Shown piece after piece: positions 27,487 through 36,721 of a DNA stretch of 64,000 bases. The notes under the pieces were generated by a model that saw only the letters and a program-made list of their open reading frames with translations, had not been told where the DNA came from and did no database searches. A program made the translations under genes and the position numbers. The first letter of the stretch is position 1; each line of letters begins with the position of its first letter. Source of the DNA: Lachnospiraceae bacterium (lineage in GTDB: Bacteria > Bacillota > Clostridia > Lachnospirales > Lachnospiraceae); assembly GCA_015056915.1 (NCBI GenBank), contig SVFK01000010.1, positions 35,865 through 99,864 on the forward strand, given 5' to 3'.

Positions 27487-28908
27487 TTATGCGGTGTAAT
27501 CCACCGTATTGCCGTTAGCAGTCATCATATCAGCTGCCAACATTTCTTCCTCAGTCATGTCTGCCATATCTTCCATGCCCAAAGAAGCATTCAAATTAAT
27601 TCTTCGAGGTCTTCCTTTTCTTGTCATTTCTTCCTGTTGTCTGCCTCGACCCTGCTCAAGATTACTCTCAAATTGATGTGTCTGTACCGTAACTTCGATT
27701 GCTTCTACCTTAACACCCTGCTCAGCAAAGCTTTCCTTCAACTGAACCATCTGGCTCTCCAGTGCCGCCTTAACCGCTTCATTTTCTGTAATGAAGTTGG
27801 CCGTAAGCACGCCGCCCTTGGAGGCAACCTGCACCTGAAGTGTACCGAGACTTGCGGGATGAAGCTGCATCTCCAGACTGGAAGTGTCAGCCTTAACCTG
27901 AATCTTCATGTAGTCCATAATCTGACGCATGATATTTTCGGTATTTTCATTCCATACAGAGGTGCTCTCACCAAGCTGCTGCAATTCAGAAGTGAAGTTA
28001 TCTGTTTTTACATTCTGTAAAAGCAGATTACCCGGCTGTTCCTTCGCATTGTCTGTATGCTGCTCATTACCGCCATCCGAATTGGTCTGATTTGTAGGAT
28101 TCTCCTCAGTATCTACCACGGTCTTTTCTGCTGCTACTCCTGATTCTGTTAATACCTCTGCACTCTTTCCGTTTGCATCCGTTTGCTGCACCTGCGTCTC
28201 ATCTACTTCCACGACAATCTGTGGTGTTGTTTCTTCTACCACTTCCGCATTGGGTGTCATCAGCACGCCTTCCGCATCTGCTCGGAAGCTATCCATCTCG
28301 TCTACCAACTGTGTCAGCTGCTCCGGTGTCATCTGAAGTTTTTCACTCACTTGAGCAAGCAACTCCTTCTGCTGATTCATCAGTGTTTGGAAATTGTTGC
28401 ATAAGCCTTCATCAGTAAGTAGTGCAAGTGAATCTGTCGCACCACCTGCCTCCAACAACAAAGCACTCAGCTTGTCAGGATTTAATACATCAACCGGCTC
28501 CATGTTCATCTCTGCCATAAGCTGTTCCAGCTCTTCCACAGGCATCTCGAAAGTAGCTGCGATTTCCTGCATCAGCTCTGTCGCGGCAGTACCAAGGACT
28601 TCCATTGCTTCTTCCAGCTTCTGATCATCCACCGCTTCCACAGGTCTGTTCTCCTCAACCGGCTCCTGTTTCTGTTGGGTGTTGGTCACCTCTCTTGCCC
28701 TTAATGATTCTCCACGCTGTGCTGAATCCACATCACCTGACACCTTCTTATTATCATTGGCCGATGTATCTGACGCTTCGTTTTTACCGGTCTGACTGTT
28801 CCATACTTCCTGAAAACTCGTCTTAGCATTATTTCCTACAGAGCTTCCTGTATTGGATACAAACGACTTCATTACGGTACTTACATCCTTTACAGATGTA
28901 CTTGTCAT
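27487..28908 (-). CDS. fliK: Flagellar hook-length control protein FliK
   Basis: 473 residues. A long low-complexity Glu/Thr/Gln-rich N-terminal part acts as ruler. The conserved C-terminal domain (about 350-430) contains LEMQLHPASLGTLQVQV and FITENEAVKAALESQ. It is secreted during hook growth and triggers the FlhB switch. A strong AAAGGAGGAGGG site precedes the ATG. It lies upstream of flgD. Confidence 0.92.
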   Translation of the reverse strand: MTSTSVKDVSTVMKSFVSNTGSSVGNNAKTSFQEVWNSQTGKNEASDTSANDNKKVSGDVDSAQRGESLRAREVTNTQQKQEPVEENRPVEAVDDQKLEEAMEVLGTAATELMQEIAATFEMPVEELEQLMAEMNMEPVDVLNPDKLSALLLEAGGATDSLALLTDEGLCNNFQTLMNQQKELLAQVSEKLQMTPEQLTQLVDEMDSFRADAEGVLMTPNAEVVEETTPQIVVEVDETQVQQTDANGKSAEVLTESGVAAEKTVVDTEENPTNQTNSDGGNEQHTDNAKEQPGNLLLQNVKTDNFTSELQQLGESTSVWNENTENIMRQIMDYMKIQVKADTSSLEMQLHPASLGTLQVQVASKGGVLTANFITENEAVKAALESQMVQLKESFAEQGVKVEAIEVTVQTHQFESNLEQGRGRQQEEMTRKGRPRRINLNASLGMEDMADMTEEEMLAADMMTANGNTVDYTA

Positions 28909-28971
28909 ATCCCTCCTCCTTTCTTTATTATTTTAACTACAAGTAATATATCGGTATATCTCACCAAAACC

Positions 28972-29847
28972 TTAAGACTCCGGGTCCATAATTTTAGTAA
29001 GTTTTGCCGCTACATCTTGATCCATCTGACCCAGTATCTCGCCTCGCTCCTCCGAATTCATTACTCCCAGAATACGCGCCGCAAGCTCCAGATTATCTGT
29101 CATCGCCTCAAAAATAGCCGCTGCCTGTTTGGGCTTCATGGAAGAATACGCAGCTGCGTAATCCTTAATTTCCTGACTCTCCTCCAGTTGGATTACCGCC
29201 TGCTTGTAAAGATATTCTGCTGTAGTAGGGTCCATAGATTCATAATACTTTACATATTCCTCTACTCCCGGACCTTTTTCAGCATACACAACCTCTTCAT
29301 AAAATTCCGTGCGAATACGTTGAAATTCTGTCTGTTTTTCCTCAAATTCCTGTAATCGCAGCACTTCTGCTTTTAAGCTGTCCAAATCCTCATCCTTCAC
29401 TGACGAAGCACTTCGAATAGTCTCTAATTCCAACTCCAAAGCCTTAATATGATCCACCGCATCCTTCAGACTGGTGTAGCCTCCGTAAGCCTCTTCATTG
29501 GTAGTTTCTGTCAGGGAATTACCCGGCAAAATACGATTAATTACAGGGACATCCTTCAAAATCGGAGTCAGCACCGAGCTTCCGAAGCCACCAATATCAA
29601 GCTTTATAATTACAACAATAACTGCAAGCCAAAGAGCAACCACCAGCAGTGTTGCGCCAAAGGTCGCCAGACCTCCGCCCTCTCCGTCATCTGCCAGTTC
29701 TTCCTCCTGCCTTGCAATCTCTTTTGCACGTCGTTTGGCTTCCTTCCTTTGATTTCTTTGTTCCTTTCTCAAGCTTGTCTTTTCAGCCTGCAGCCGTTTT
29801 TTTTCCATTTTGGCCGCTGCCTGTTCCGGGGTCAATTCTTTTGCCAT
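28972..29847 (-). CDS. MotE/YlxF-type flagellar protein with MgtE-N-like domain
   Basis: 291 residues. Lys/Arg/Glu-rich cytoplasmic N-terminus, one transmembrane helix (about 60-82), coiled coil (about 130-180), and a C-terminal domain resembling the MgtE N-terminal fold (MKPKQAAAIFEAMTDN, LAARILGVMNSEERGEILGQM). Such proteins lie between fliJ and fliK in Firmicutes, and MotE chaperones MotC in rhizobia; the exact role here is unknown. The ATG overlaps the fliJ stop as TAATG. Confidence 0.85.
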   Translation of the reverse strand: MAKELTPEQAAAKMEKKRLQAEKTSLRKEQRNQRKEAKRRAKEIARQEEELADDGEGGGLATFGATLLVVALWLAVIVVIIKLDIGGFGSSVLTPILKDVPVINRILPGNSLTETTNEEAYGGYTSLKDAVDHIKALELELETIRSASSVKDEDLDSLKAEVLRLQEFEEKQTEFQRIRTEFYEEVVYAEKGPGVEEYVKYYESMDPTTAEYLYKQAVIQLEESQEIKDYAAAYSSMKPKQAAAIFEAMTDNLELAARILGVMNSEERGEILGQMDQDVAAKLTKIMDPES

Positions 29848-30302
29848 TATTCCTTCACCTGCTTTTTCTGACCATAGGTATAACTGGTCAGCTCATCTAC
29901 CACTTTGCCTTCCTCTTTGTTTTCTTCCTGCATAAAGCTCTCAAACGCTTTCTCCCGTAAGGTTTCATGCATCTTACGGTCCTTAATCACATCCTCCAGC
30001 CGTAGCCTTGCCTGCTCAAGCTGCTTTTCTGCCTTGTTAACCTCCAGCCTTTGCATATGAATATATTGATCCATAATCAAAAGAGCATTCTTGTTATCTT
30101 CAATCTCACGCACCTTAAGTGCACCCTTTCGCAACGAATGAGCTTCCTCTTCATAGTCTCTCTTTCGTTGATAGAGCGCTGCAAGCTTCTCCTCCTCCAC
30201 ATCCAGCGCATATTTTGCTGCAGAAAATTCCTGTTTTGCCAGCGTTTCCATTTTTAGTTTAATATTCAGAATACTCTGCATGGAATATTGAAATCGTGCC
30301 AT
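29847..30302 (-). CDS. fliJ: Flagellar export chaperone FliJ
   Basis: 151 residues, almost entirely coiled coil, starting MARFQYSMQSILNIK as in the family. It connects the FliI ATPase ring with FlhA in the export apparatus. It lies two bases after fliI and overlaps the next gene by one base. Identified by size, N-terminus and position, since FliJ diverges quickly. Confidence 0.9.
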   Translation of the reverse strand: MARFQYSMQSILNIKLKMETLAKQEFSAAKYALDVEEEKLAALYQRKRDYEEEAHSLRKGALKVREIEDNKNALLIMDQYIHMQRLEVNKAEKQLEQARLRLEDVIKDRKMHETLREKAFESFMQEENKEEGKVVDELTSYTYGQKKQVKE

Positions 30303-30304
30303 GG

Positions 30305-31627
30305 CTATTTATCCTCAAAAAGTGCTTCCAGCATTTTCACGCTCTCTTCAAAATCAAATTTCGATTCCACATCCTGCCGCAAAAAACTATTCACCACGTC
30401 AATTTTGGAGATTGCATAATCAATGGACGGATTGCTACCGCTCTTATAAGCACCGATATTAATCAAATCTTCCGCCTCATTATAGGTAGCCAGAACACTT
30501 TTCAGCCTGCTCGCCGCCTGCTTGTGCTCTCTGTCTGCAATCTGACTCATACATCTGGAAATGCTCTGCAATATATCAATCGCAGGATAATGATTCTTAT
30601 GCCCCAGCTTACGATTCAGCATAATATGCCCATCAAGAATACTTCTTGCAGTATCCGTAATCGGCTCATTAAAATCATCTCCATCTACCAATACCGTGTA
30701 AAGCCCCGTAATAGAGCCCTCCATGGAACGTCCCGCTCTTTCCAAAAGCTTGGGCATCTCAGAATATACACTGGGCGGGTAACCTCTGGTCACCGGCGGC
30801 TCACCGCTTGCAAGACCAATTTCTCGCTGTGCCATAGAAAAACGTGTCAGGGAATCCATCATCAAAAGCACGTCCTTACCCTGGTCTCTGAAATATTCTG
30901 CGATAGAGGTGGCTGTTTTGGCTGCCTTATTTCTTTCCAATGCCGGTCTGTCTGAGGTGGCCACTACCACTACAGAACGCTTCATGCCCTCTTCTCCAAG
31001 GTCTCTTTCGATAAATTCACGTACTTCTCTTCCTCGCTCGCCGATTAATGCAATTACATTAACATCTGCTTTAGTATTGCGGGCAAACATACCCATCAGC
31101 GTGGATTTTCCTACTCCGGATCCGGCAAATATTCCGATACGCTGCCCCTTTCCAACTGTGATAAGACCATCTACTGCTTTTACTCCAAGAGGCAACACTT
31201 CATCAATGATAGCTCTGCTCATAGGGTCCGGCGGATTGGCTTCCACTGGATACGGAATTCCATCTATTGCTTCACCAGCCACAGGACGACCCAGACCATC
31301 CAATGTCTTTCCCAAAAGTTGTTCTCCCACCTGCACTGTAAGAGGTTGGTCAGTATTTTCCACTATACAGCCAAGCCCTATACCATCCACTGCATCATAG
31401 GGCATTAAAAGCGTTTTCTTGTTTTTAAAGCCTACTACTTCCGTAAGTATGGGAGCCACATTCTCATCGTTCTCCGGATAGATACAACACAAATCACCTA
31501 GCTTCGCATCCGGACCTGCTGATTCAATCGTCAAACCTACAACATTAACTACCTTTCCCAGCTTGCGGAAGAAAGCCTTGTCCGCTATTTTTTTATATTT
31601 ATCTACATCAATTTTTTTCTTACTCAA
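30305..31627 (-). CDS. fliI: Flagellum-specific ATPase FliI
   Basis: 440 residues. F1-beta-like ATPase that energises export: Walker A GIFAGSGVGKSTLMG, conserved ALIGERGREVREFIE, Walker B VLLMMDSLTRF, and ASGEPPVTRGYPPSV. Full length, with the regulator fliH upstream and the stalk protein fliJ downstream. Confidence 0.97.
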   Translation of the reverse strand: MSKKKIDVDKYKKIADKAFFRKLGKVVNVVGLTIESAGPDAKLGDLCCIYPENDENVAPILTEVVGFKNKKTLLMPYDAVDGIGLGCIVENTDQPLTVQVGEQLLGKTLDGLGRPVAGEAIDGIPYPVEANPPDPMSRAIIDEVLPLGVKAVDGLITVGKGQRIGIFAGSGVGKSTLMGMFARNTKADVNVIALIGERGREVREFIERDLGEEGMKRSVVVVATSDRPALERNKAAKTATSIAEYFRDQGKDVLLMMDSLTRFSMAQREIGLASGEPPVTRGYPPSVYSEMPKLLERAGRSMEGSITGLYTVLVDGDDFNEPITDTARSILDGHIMLNRKLGHKNHYPAIDILQSISRCMSQIADREHKQAASRLKSVLATYNEAEDLINIGAYKSGSNPSIDYAISKIDVVNSFLRQDVESKFDFEESVKMLEALFEDK

Positions 31628-31665
31628 CTAGCTCACCTATGCCAAGTAACCACATTACTTAATCG

Positions 31666-32526
31666 TTACTGTCCTTTTTCATAAGACAACAGTTTTAACT
31701 TCTGTCTAAGCTCCGACAACTGTGTACCCAGTCCGCAATCAAAGATACCGCCTTCTGTTTCAATCAGACATTCGTTTTTGGACAATGTCATATCTTCAAT
31801 TACTTCCACAGAAGAATTAGCCGAAGCAGCCCCTGCTGCAATCTGCTTTTTCTGCATGCTGATGTACGGAAAATCTTCCTTGGAAACATGCACTAAAAAT
31901 TCACGATTGCCTTCTACCTTACGCATGGTTGTAGAAATCAGATGACTTAATATTTCTCTGTAAGAATATAACTCTACATGGAAAACATGTTCATATATCT
32001 CCGTGATAACGTCCACCAGCTGTGGCTCCATTTCACTCAAAAGCTTTTGGTACTCTGCCTCCAGCTGCTTTCGGGCATTTCTCAACTCTTCCCTGCCGAT
32101 TTCCGCTTCTCTGGCAGCCATTTCCTTTCCCTGCTGCACGCCCTGCTCCTTCGCCTGCGCCAGCATCTGAATGCGCTCTCTTTCCGCTCTGTTTCTGGCA
32201 TCCTGCTCCAGCTGCAACGCCTGCGCTCTTGCCTGCTCCAGAATCGTCTCTGCTTCCTTGCGTGCATTTTCAAGAATACCTTTGGCATCCTCATTTGCCT
32301 TTATCACTCTATTTTGAACATCGCCCTCCTCGTCACCATCCGCAAGAAGAGCCTCCACCTCCAAATTAGGTGCATCAAGACCTGACACAAAGCCGGAATT
32401 TTCCTCACGTTGCATCTTTTCTGCCAATTCCTGAATACGCTTCGCCACCAGTTCGTTGGTATTAATTATTCTCTTTTCATCCTGTTGAATGTTCGTATAT
32501 CCTCTTTTAAGCAGATTACTAGACAA
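31666..32526 (-). CDS. fliH: Flagellar export regulator FliH
   Basis: About 286 residues, with a Glu/Gln/Ala-rich coiled coil in the centre and a C-terminal FliH/V-ATPase E-like domain ending in GGIFDCGLGTQLSELRQKL. It binds and restrains FliI. The start is unusual: a GTG at 32538 overlaps the GGAGGTGA site, while a TTG at 32526 lies eight bases after it and is favoured. Either way the start lies inside the fliG 3' end. Confidence 0.88.
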   Translation of the reverse strand: MSSNLLKRGYTNIQQDEKRIINTNELVAKRIQELAEKMQREENSGFVSGLDAPNLEVEALLADGDEEGDVQNRVIKANEDAKGILENARKEAETILEQARAQALQLEQDARNRAERERIQMLAQAKEQGVQQGKEMAAREAEIGREELRNARKQLEAEYQKLLSEMEPQLVDVITEIYEHVFHVELYSYREILSHLISTTMRKVEGNREFLVHVSKEDFPYISMQKKQIAAGAASANSSVEVIEDMTLSKNECLIETEGGIFDCGLGTQLSELRQKLKLLSYEKGQ

Positions 32527-33535
32527 CGATTTCGTCACCTCCGCCTCTGGAAATTACGATTTCACCTGCATCCTCCAGTTTTCGGATAATATTAACAATC
32601 TTCTGCTGAGCCTCTTCAACATCCTTCATACGAACAGGACCCATAAATTCCATATCCTCTCTAATCATAACAGCAAGACGCTTGGACAGATTGTTAAAGA
32701 TAGCATTCTGTACATGCTCATTAGAACCTTTCAGTGCAATAGCAAGGTCATTATTGTCAACATCTCGCAATACACGCTGAATAGCTCTGTCGTCCAACAG
32801 AAGAATATCTTCGAATACAAACATCTTTTTACGGATTTCGTCAGCAAGTTCGGGCTCTTCGATTTCCAGAGTCTCCATGATATGCTTCTCTGTACCACGG
32901 TCTACGGTATTTAAAATCTCTACAACCGCATCCACGCCACCAATAATGGTGTAATCCTGATTTACCAGACTTGCCAGCTTGGACTCCAGCACCTTCTCAA
33001 CTTCCTTGATTACATCAGGACTGGTTCTGTCCATTACTGCAATACGCCTTGCAACCTCAGCCTGCCTGTCGGGCGGAAGTGCAGAAATAATCGTTGCAGA
33101 CTGACCTGAAGACAGATAGGATAATATCAATGCAATGGTCTGAGGATGCTCGTCCTGGATAAAGTTGATAAGCTGTGAAGCATCCGTTTTACGCACAAAC
33201 TCGAAGGGTTTTACCTGCAAGGATGCTGTCAGCTTGCCGATAACATCCATTGCCTTCTCCGAACCCAGTGCTTTTTCCAACAGTTCCTTAGCATAGGCAA
33301 TACCACCCTCCGCAATATATTGCTGCGCAAGGCACACCTCGTAAAACTCATTGAGTACCTCTTCTTTTACCTGAGGCGTTACACTTCTTGTATTTGCAAT
33401 TTCAAGCGTCAGTTCTTCAATTTCTTCTTCCTTTAAGTGCTTAAAAATTCCTGCCGAACGTTCCGGTCCTAATGAAATCAGTAAAATCGCAGCTCTCTGC
33501 AAACCGGACATACTACCTTCTCTCATTCTTGCCAT
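32519..33535 (-). CDS. fliG: Flagellar motor switch protein FliG
   Basis: 338 residues. The middle domain has the EHPQTIALILSYL motif, and the C-terminal torque domain carries the charged segment IDDRAIQRVLRDVD-like (residues near 285). It forms the rotor face that interacts with MotA. Starts at 33535 or at the internal MSGLQRAAILL; both have weak AAGG-type sites. Its 3' end overlaps fliH. Confidence 0.96.
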   Translation of the reverse strand: MARMREGSMSGLQRAAILLISLGPERSAGIFKHLKEEEIEELTLEIANTRSVTPQVKEEVLNEFYEVCLAQQYIAEGGIAYAKELLEKALGSEKAMDVIGKLTASLQVKPFEFVRKTDASQLINFIQDEHPQTIALILSYLSSGQSATIISALPPDRQAEVARRIAVMDRTSPDVIKEVEKVLESKLASLVNQDYTIIGGVDAVVEILNTVDRGTEKHIMETLEIEEPELADEIRKKMFVFEDILLLDDRAIQRVLRDVDNNDLAIALKGSNEHVQNAIFNNLSKRLAVMIREDMEFMGPVRMKDVEEAQQKIVNIIRKLEDAGEIVISRGGGDEIVV

Positions 33536-33553
33536 ATTATCATCCTTCTTCCC

Positions 33554-35149
33554 TTAGCCCCAGTCTTCATTTAACCAGTTACGCAAAAGTGCCGCTGCGA
33601 GCTCCGGATTCTCATCCACAAATTTCTCTATCATCTTGCGTATCTCTGATTTGGCTTCGATATCAATATCCTCAAGCTCTGTCTCAGGTGTAGACTGTAA
33701 CAGATTCTCCACCGACAACTCCTCTTCTTCGGTAGTTGTCGTTCTGACCTTCATGCTCCGCAATACCACGAAGGCAAGTAACGCCAGAATCACAACAAGC
33801 ATAACAATGCTCAGCACGCTCTGCCAGCTGACATTCAAAGCCTCTTTGTCATAGAAAAGGGGCGTTTCATAGGCTACAATGGTAATGTTTTCTTCACTGA
33901 TACCGGTAGCCGTTGACACCATACTGTAAAAATCAGGATCAACCTCCATTTTTACATCATCGCTGTTGGCACTCTTGTATTCCTCCCAGTCAATGCCGTC
34001 CAATAACCCCTGACGCTTAATATCCTCTTCATAAATTTCTTTATAACGGATTGCTGCAATCGTAATAGAAGAATTCGTTCTGTTAATACCGCCGGGATTC
34101 TCCTTTTTCTGACTCATGAATTCATTGGGCAGATAATCCGTTTCTCTCTCAGATGTAGAGGAAGAGCTACTACTGCTGTCCGGCGATACGTATCCTGTCT
34201 CATTATTAGAATCCGTACCGGGAATACCTGCGCCGTCGTTGGTATTTTCCGATTCAAAAATAGCCTCATGGGCTTTCATACCCTCTTCGCGGTCCGGATT
34301 GGAATAATATTCCTTAACTGTTTCCTGATATTCCGCAAAATCCATATCAAGATAACTGGTCACCTCAATCTGATTAAACTGATTGGTTCCCAGTAATACC
34401 TTCTTCACCTGATTGGCCATATATGATTCCGCCGTATTCTGCAATTCCTGCAGCGAGCTTGCAATTCCGGCTGTCGAATAGTCATCACCACCTGCAAACA
34501 ACAGATTGGAATCCTGATCCAAAATGGTAATATTGGCTGTGGTCTCATTGCCCAGAATAGTTGCGACAGCCTTTGCCATATTGGCCGCATTAACAGTTGT
34601 AAACGTTCCATCCAACTCCAACTGAACAAAAGCGGAAGACTCCTGCTCCTGTTCAATTAAAGTACCCATCTGAGGTGGAATATTCAAATGTACTCTGGCA
34701 TTTTTGACAGCCGTCTGGCTTTCCAATGTAGCTATTATGTACTTTTCTAAATATTCCTGATACAATTTCTCCTTGTCTGATGCTGTTGTAGAGATACTAC
34801 CACTCAGGGCATCCGAAAGAGAAAGGGTATCCGGAACATATCCGGCAGAAGCCAATGCCAGATTAGCAGTTGACTCCGCACTGCTCTCCACTTCAATCTT
34901 CAGTCCGTCATTGGACACTCTGTGCTCTATTCCTGCACCTTCCAGTATCTCTACTGCTTCCGCCGCCTCCGACGTAGTCTCACACGTCATTAATACCGTA
35001 TATTGCGGTTTGGAAAAAACGTATATAATAATTGCAAAAGCAAACACCACAACGGCAGCAATACCGATGATGATACTTTTTTGTCTGGTAGTAAATCGAT
35101 TCCACCACTCTAATACTTTTGCAGGTATTTCTCTCAACCTGTCTGCCAT
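33554..35149 (-). CDS. fliF: Flagellar MS-ring protein FliF
   Basis: 531 residues. Two transmembrane helices (about 25-47 and 440-465) flank the ring-building domains with YVLMTCETTSEAAEAVEIL-like RBM start and ARVHLNIPP. The C-terminal tail ENPELAAALLRNWLNEDW binds FliG. It is the base on which the whole flagellum is built. Confidence 0.96.
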   Translation of the reverse strand: MADRLREIPAKVLEWWNRFTTRQKSIIIGIAAVVVFAFAIIIYVFSKPQYTVLMTCETTSEAAEAVEILEGAGIEHRVSNDGLKIEVESSAESTANLALASAGYVPDTLSLSDALSGSISTTASDKEKLYQEYLEKYIIATLESQTAVKNARVHLNIPPQMGTLIEQEQESSAFVQLELDGTFTTVNAANMAKAVATILGNETTANITILDQDSNLLFAGGDDYSTAGIASSLQELQNTAESYMANQVKKVLLGTNQFNQIEVTSYLDMDFAEYQETVKEYYSNPDREEGMKAHEAIFESENTNDGAGIPGTDSNNETGYVSPDSSSSSSSTSERETDYLPNEFMSQKKENPGGINRTNSSITIAAIRYKEIYEEDIKRQGLLDGIDWEEYKSANSDDVKMEVDPDFYSMVSTATGISEENITIVAYETPLFYDKEALNVSWQSVLSIVMLVVILALLAFVVLRSMKVRTTTTEEEELSVENLLQSTPETELEDIDIEAKSEIRKMIEKFVDENPELAAALLRNWLNEDWG

Positions 35150-35238
35150 GGTAGTTCTCCCCTGTTTCTTTTATATTCTTAGAGTTATGTACAACCCTTT
35201 GTTCAACAACTTGACTTATAGCCCAGCACTCTTATGCA

Positions 35239-35574
35239 TTAAATCTGTATCTGCATAAGCTCCTTATATGCCTCCAAAAGCTTGTCTCTCAGTGCCACCG
35301 TATATTGCAGGGCTGTGGACGCTTTTTGCAAAGCAATGGTTAAATCATGGGTGTTTTCTGTTTCACCCAGAGCAAATTTAATTTCTTCATTCTCCGCATC
35401 CGACAGATAGCTGTTCGTAGTCTTCAGATTATCTACTGCCGTGTTTAAAAAGGACTCAAACATGGTGCCGTCTGCCTTGGCGGTAGAATTCGTACTCATA
35501 TCACCAAGTATGGACGATGTCACCTGGGAAGTCCCCGTAAGCCCATTTAATGCACTAATTGATGCCAAATCCAT
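35239..35574 (-). CDS. fliE: Flagellar hook-basal body protein FliE
   Basis: 111 residues. Typical C-terminus HDLTIALQKASTALQYTVALRDKLLEAYKELMQIQI, read here in parts: the TVALRDKLLEAYKE helix is diagnostic. It links the MS ring to the rod. AGAGGAG precedes the ATG at 35574. It lies between flgC and fliF, as in most Firmicutes. Confidence 0.94.
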   Translation of the reverse strand: MDLASISALNGLTGTSQVTSSILGDMSTNSTAKADGTMFESFLNTAVDNLKTTNSYLSDAENEEIKFALGETENTHDLTIALQKASTALQYTVALRDKLLEAYKELMQIQI

Positions 35575-35653
35575 TGATATACTCCTCTCAAAACTGACTA
35601 TTGCTCTTTATTGCTGCTTAAATCACTATTTTTCATAATTGCCGCTTTTCATC

Positions 35654-36109
35654 TTATCTCTGGTTTAATTCCAAGCCCTGTAATGCCATTGATTTGCTCG
35701 CATTGAAAGCAGTAGCATTTGCTTCGTAAGCCCGGCTGGCATCAATAAGATTGGTCATTTCGGTCACAATATTCACATTGGGATAGGTCACATAACCGTT
35801 CTCATCTGCATCGGGATGTGAAGGATCATATACCATATTCATCTCCGTCTTGTAATCCTCATAAATACCGTCCACCTTTACGCCCTGTCCGCTGTAACCG
35901 TTGTAACTGTTGGTTACACTTCCCAGTACCTTACTAAAAGAAGTCTGGTCTCCCTTCTGGGCAAAGGTTACAACCTTACGTCTGTAGGGCGTACCATCCT
36001 CCGTACGGGTAGTGTTGGCATTTGCCACATTTTCTGAAATCACATCCATACGCAACCGCTGTGCGGTAAGACCGGATGCATTGATATTAAATGCAGAAAA
36101 CATACTCAT
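35654..36109 (-). CDS. flgC: Flagellar rod protein FlgC
   Basis: 151 residues. N-terminal MSMFSAFNINASGLTAQRLR and C-terminal NIVTEMTNLIDASRAYEANA signatures of rod proteins are both present. A proximal rod subunit exported through the MS ring. AAGGAGGG precedes the start. Second gene of the operon. Confidence 0.97.
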   Translation of the reverse strand: MSMFSAFNINASGLTAQRLRMDVISENVANANTTRTEDGTPYRRKVVTFAQKGDQTSFSKVLGSVTNSYNGYSGQGVKVDGIYEDYKTEMNMVYDPSHPDADENGYVTYPNVNIVTEMTNLIDASRAYEANATAFNASKSMALQGLELNQR

Positions 36110-36125
36110 ACTTTACTCACCCTCC

Positions 36126-36515
36126 TTATTTCATCACCGTCTGTAAATTGGTAAATTCCTGATTGATACTGGCAAGCAGTCCCTGATATTTCAATTGATT
36201 CTCTGCCAGCATCACATTTTCATTTTCAATATCTACGTTATTACCGTCAAGACGGTAAGAATAATTGGCATAATCTGTGTAAGGGCGCCCTTCCAGCCTT
36301 CCGGTTCTGACCCCTGCCACCTTTTCATCCATGGATATGTAACGATTATTACCTAACGCTTTCTCCAATTCAACTTCAAAAGCCACATCCTGTCTCTTGT
36401 AGCCGGGAGTGTCCACATTGGCAATATTGTTGGAAATTGCTTCATTTCTAAGCCAGCTGGCATCCGCCGCTTTATCCAACACATTAATATAATCGAACGC
36501 GTTTGTATTAATCAT
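36126..36515 (-). CDS. flgB: Flagellar rod protein FlgB, first gene of the operon
   Basis: 129 residues. Contains the rod signature ISNNIANVDTPGYKRQDV and a C-terminal helix MLAENQLKYQGLLASIN. It forms the proximal rod with FlgC. AAAGGAG precedes the ATG at 36515, 40 bases downstream of a SigA-type promoter, so this is the start of the 35-kb flagellar/chemotaxis unit. Confidence 0.97.
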   Translation of the reverse strand: MINTNAFDYINVLDKAADASWLRNEAISNNIANVDTPGYKRQDVAFEVELEKALGNNRYISMDEKVAGVRTGRLEGRPYTDYANYSYRLDGNNVDIENENVMLAENQLKYQGLLASINQEFTNLQTVMK

Positions 36516-36555
36516 TTTTTACTCCTTTCAGGGCAGACTTTACCCACTTTATTTC

Positions 36556-36583
36556 ATTATATAGTATTTCAGAGAAAACACAA
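36556..36583 (-). promoter_or_regulatory. Promoter of the flagellar/chemotaxis operon
   Basis: TTGTGT (36578-36583) and a perfect TATAAT (36556-36561) are separated by 16 bases. The expected start point lies about 30 bases before flgB. It looks like a vegetative SigA promoter, consistent with SigD being made from this operon. No clear SigD site is seen here. Confidence 0.75.
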
Positions 36584-36604
36584 CCCCAATTTATAGATTT
36601 TCCG

Positions 36605-36654
36605 ACAAAAAAATATACAAAAAGGGATTTATCGACTCTGCAATAAATCCCTTT
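36605..36654 (-). terminator. Rho-independent terminator of codY
   Basis: A perfect 12-bp stem with arms AAAGGGATTTAT and ATAAATCCCTTT (36621-36654) around a 10-base loop is followed on the minus strand by a T-rich tract. It separates codY from the flagellar operon. Confidence 0.9.
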
Positions 36655-36721
36655 AAATCTCAAAATCAAATTCCCTTTTGATCCTTATATTTTTCTTAAA
36701 AACGATTCTTATGAAAAACAT

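Noticed and set aside
32022..32369. Proline/alanine-rich plus-strand frame
   Set aside because: Antisense to the coiled-coil part of fliH, a composition artefact.
36545..36585. CodY box in the flgB promoter
   Set aside because: The sequence between -35 and -10 resembles the 15-bp CodY motif at only about nine positions, too weak to call although codY is the neighbouring gene.
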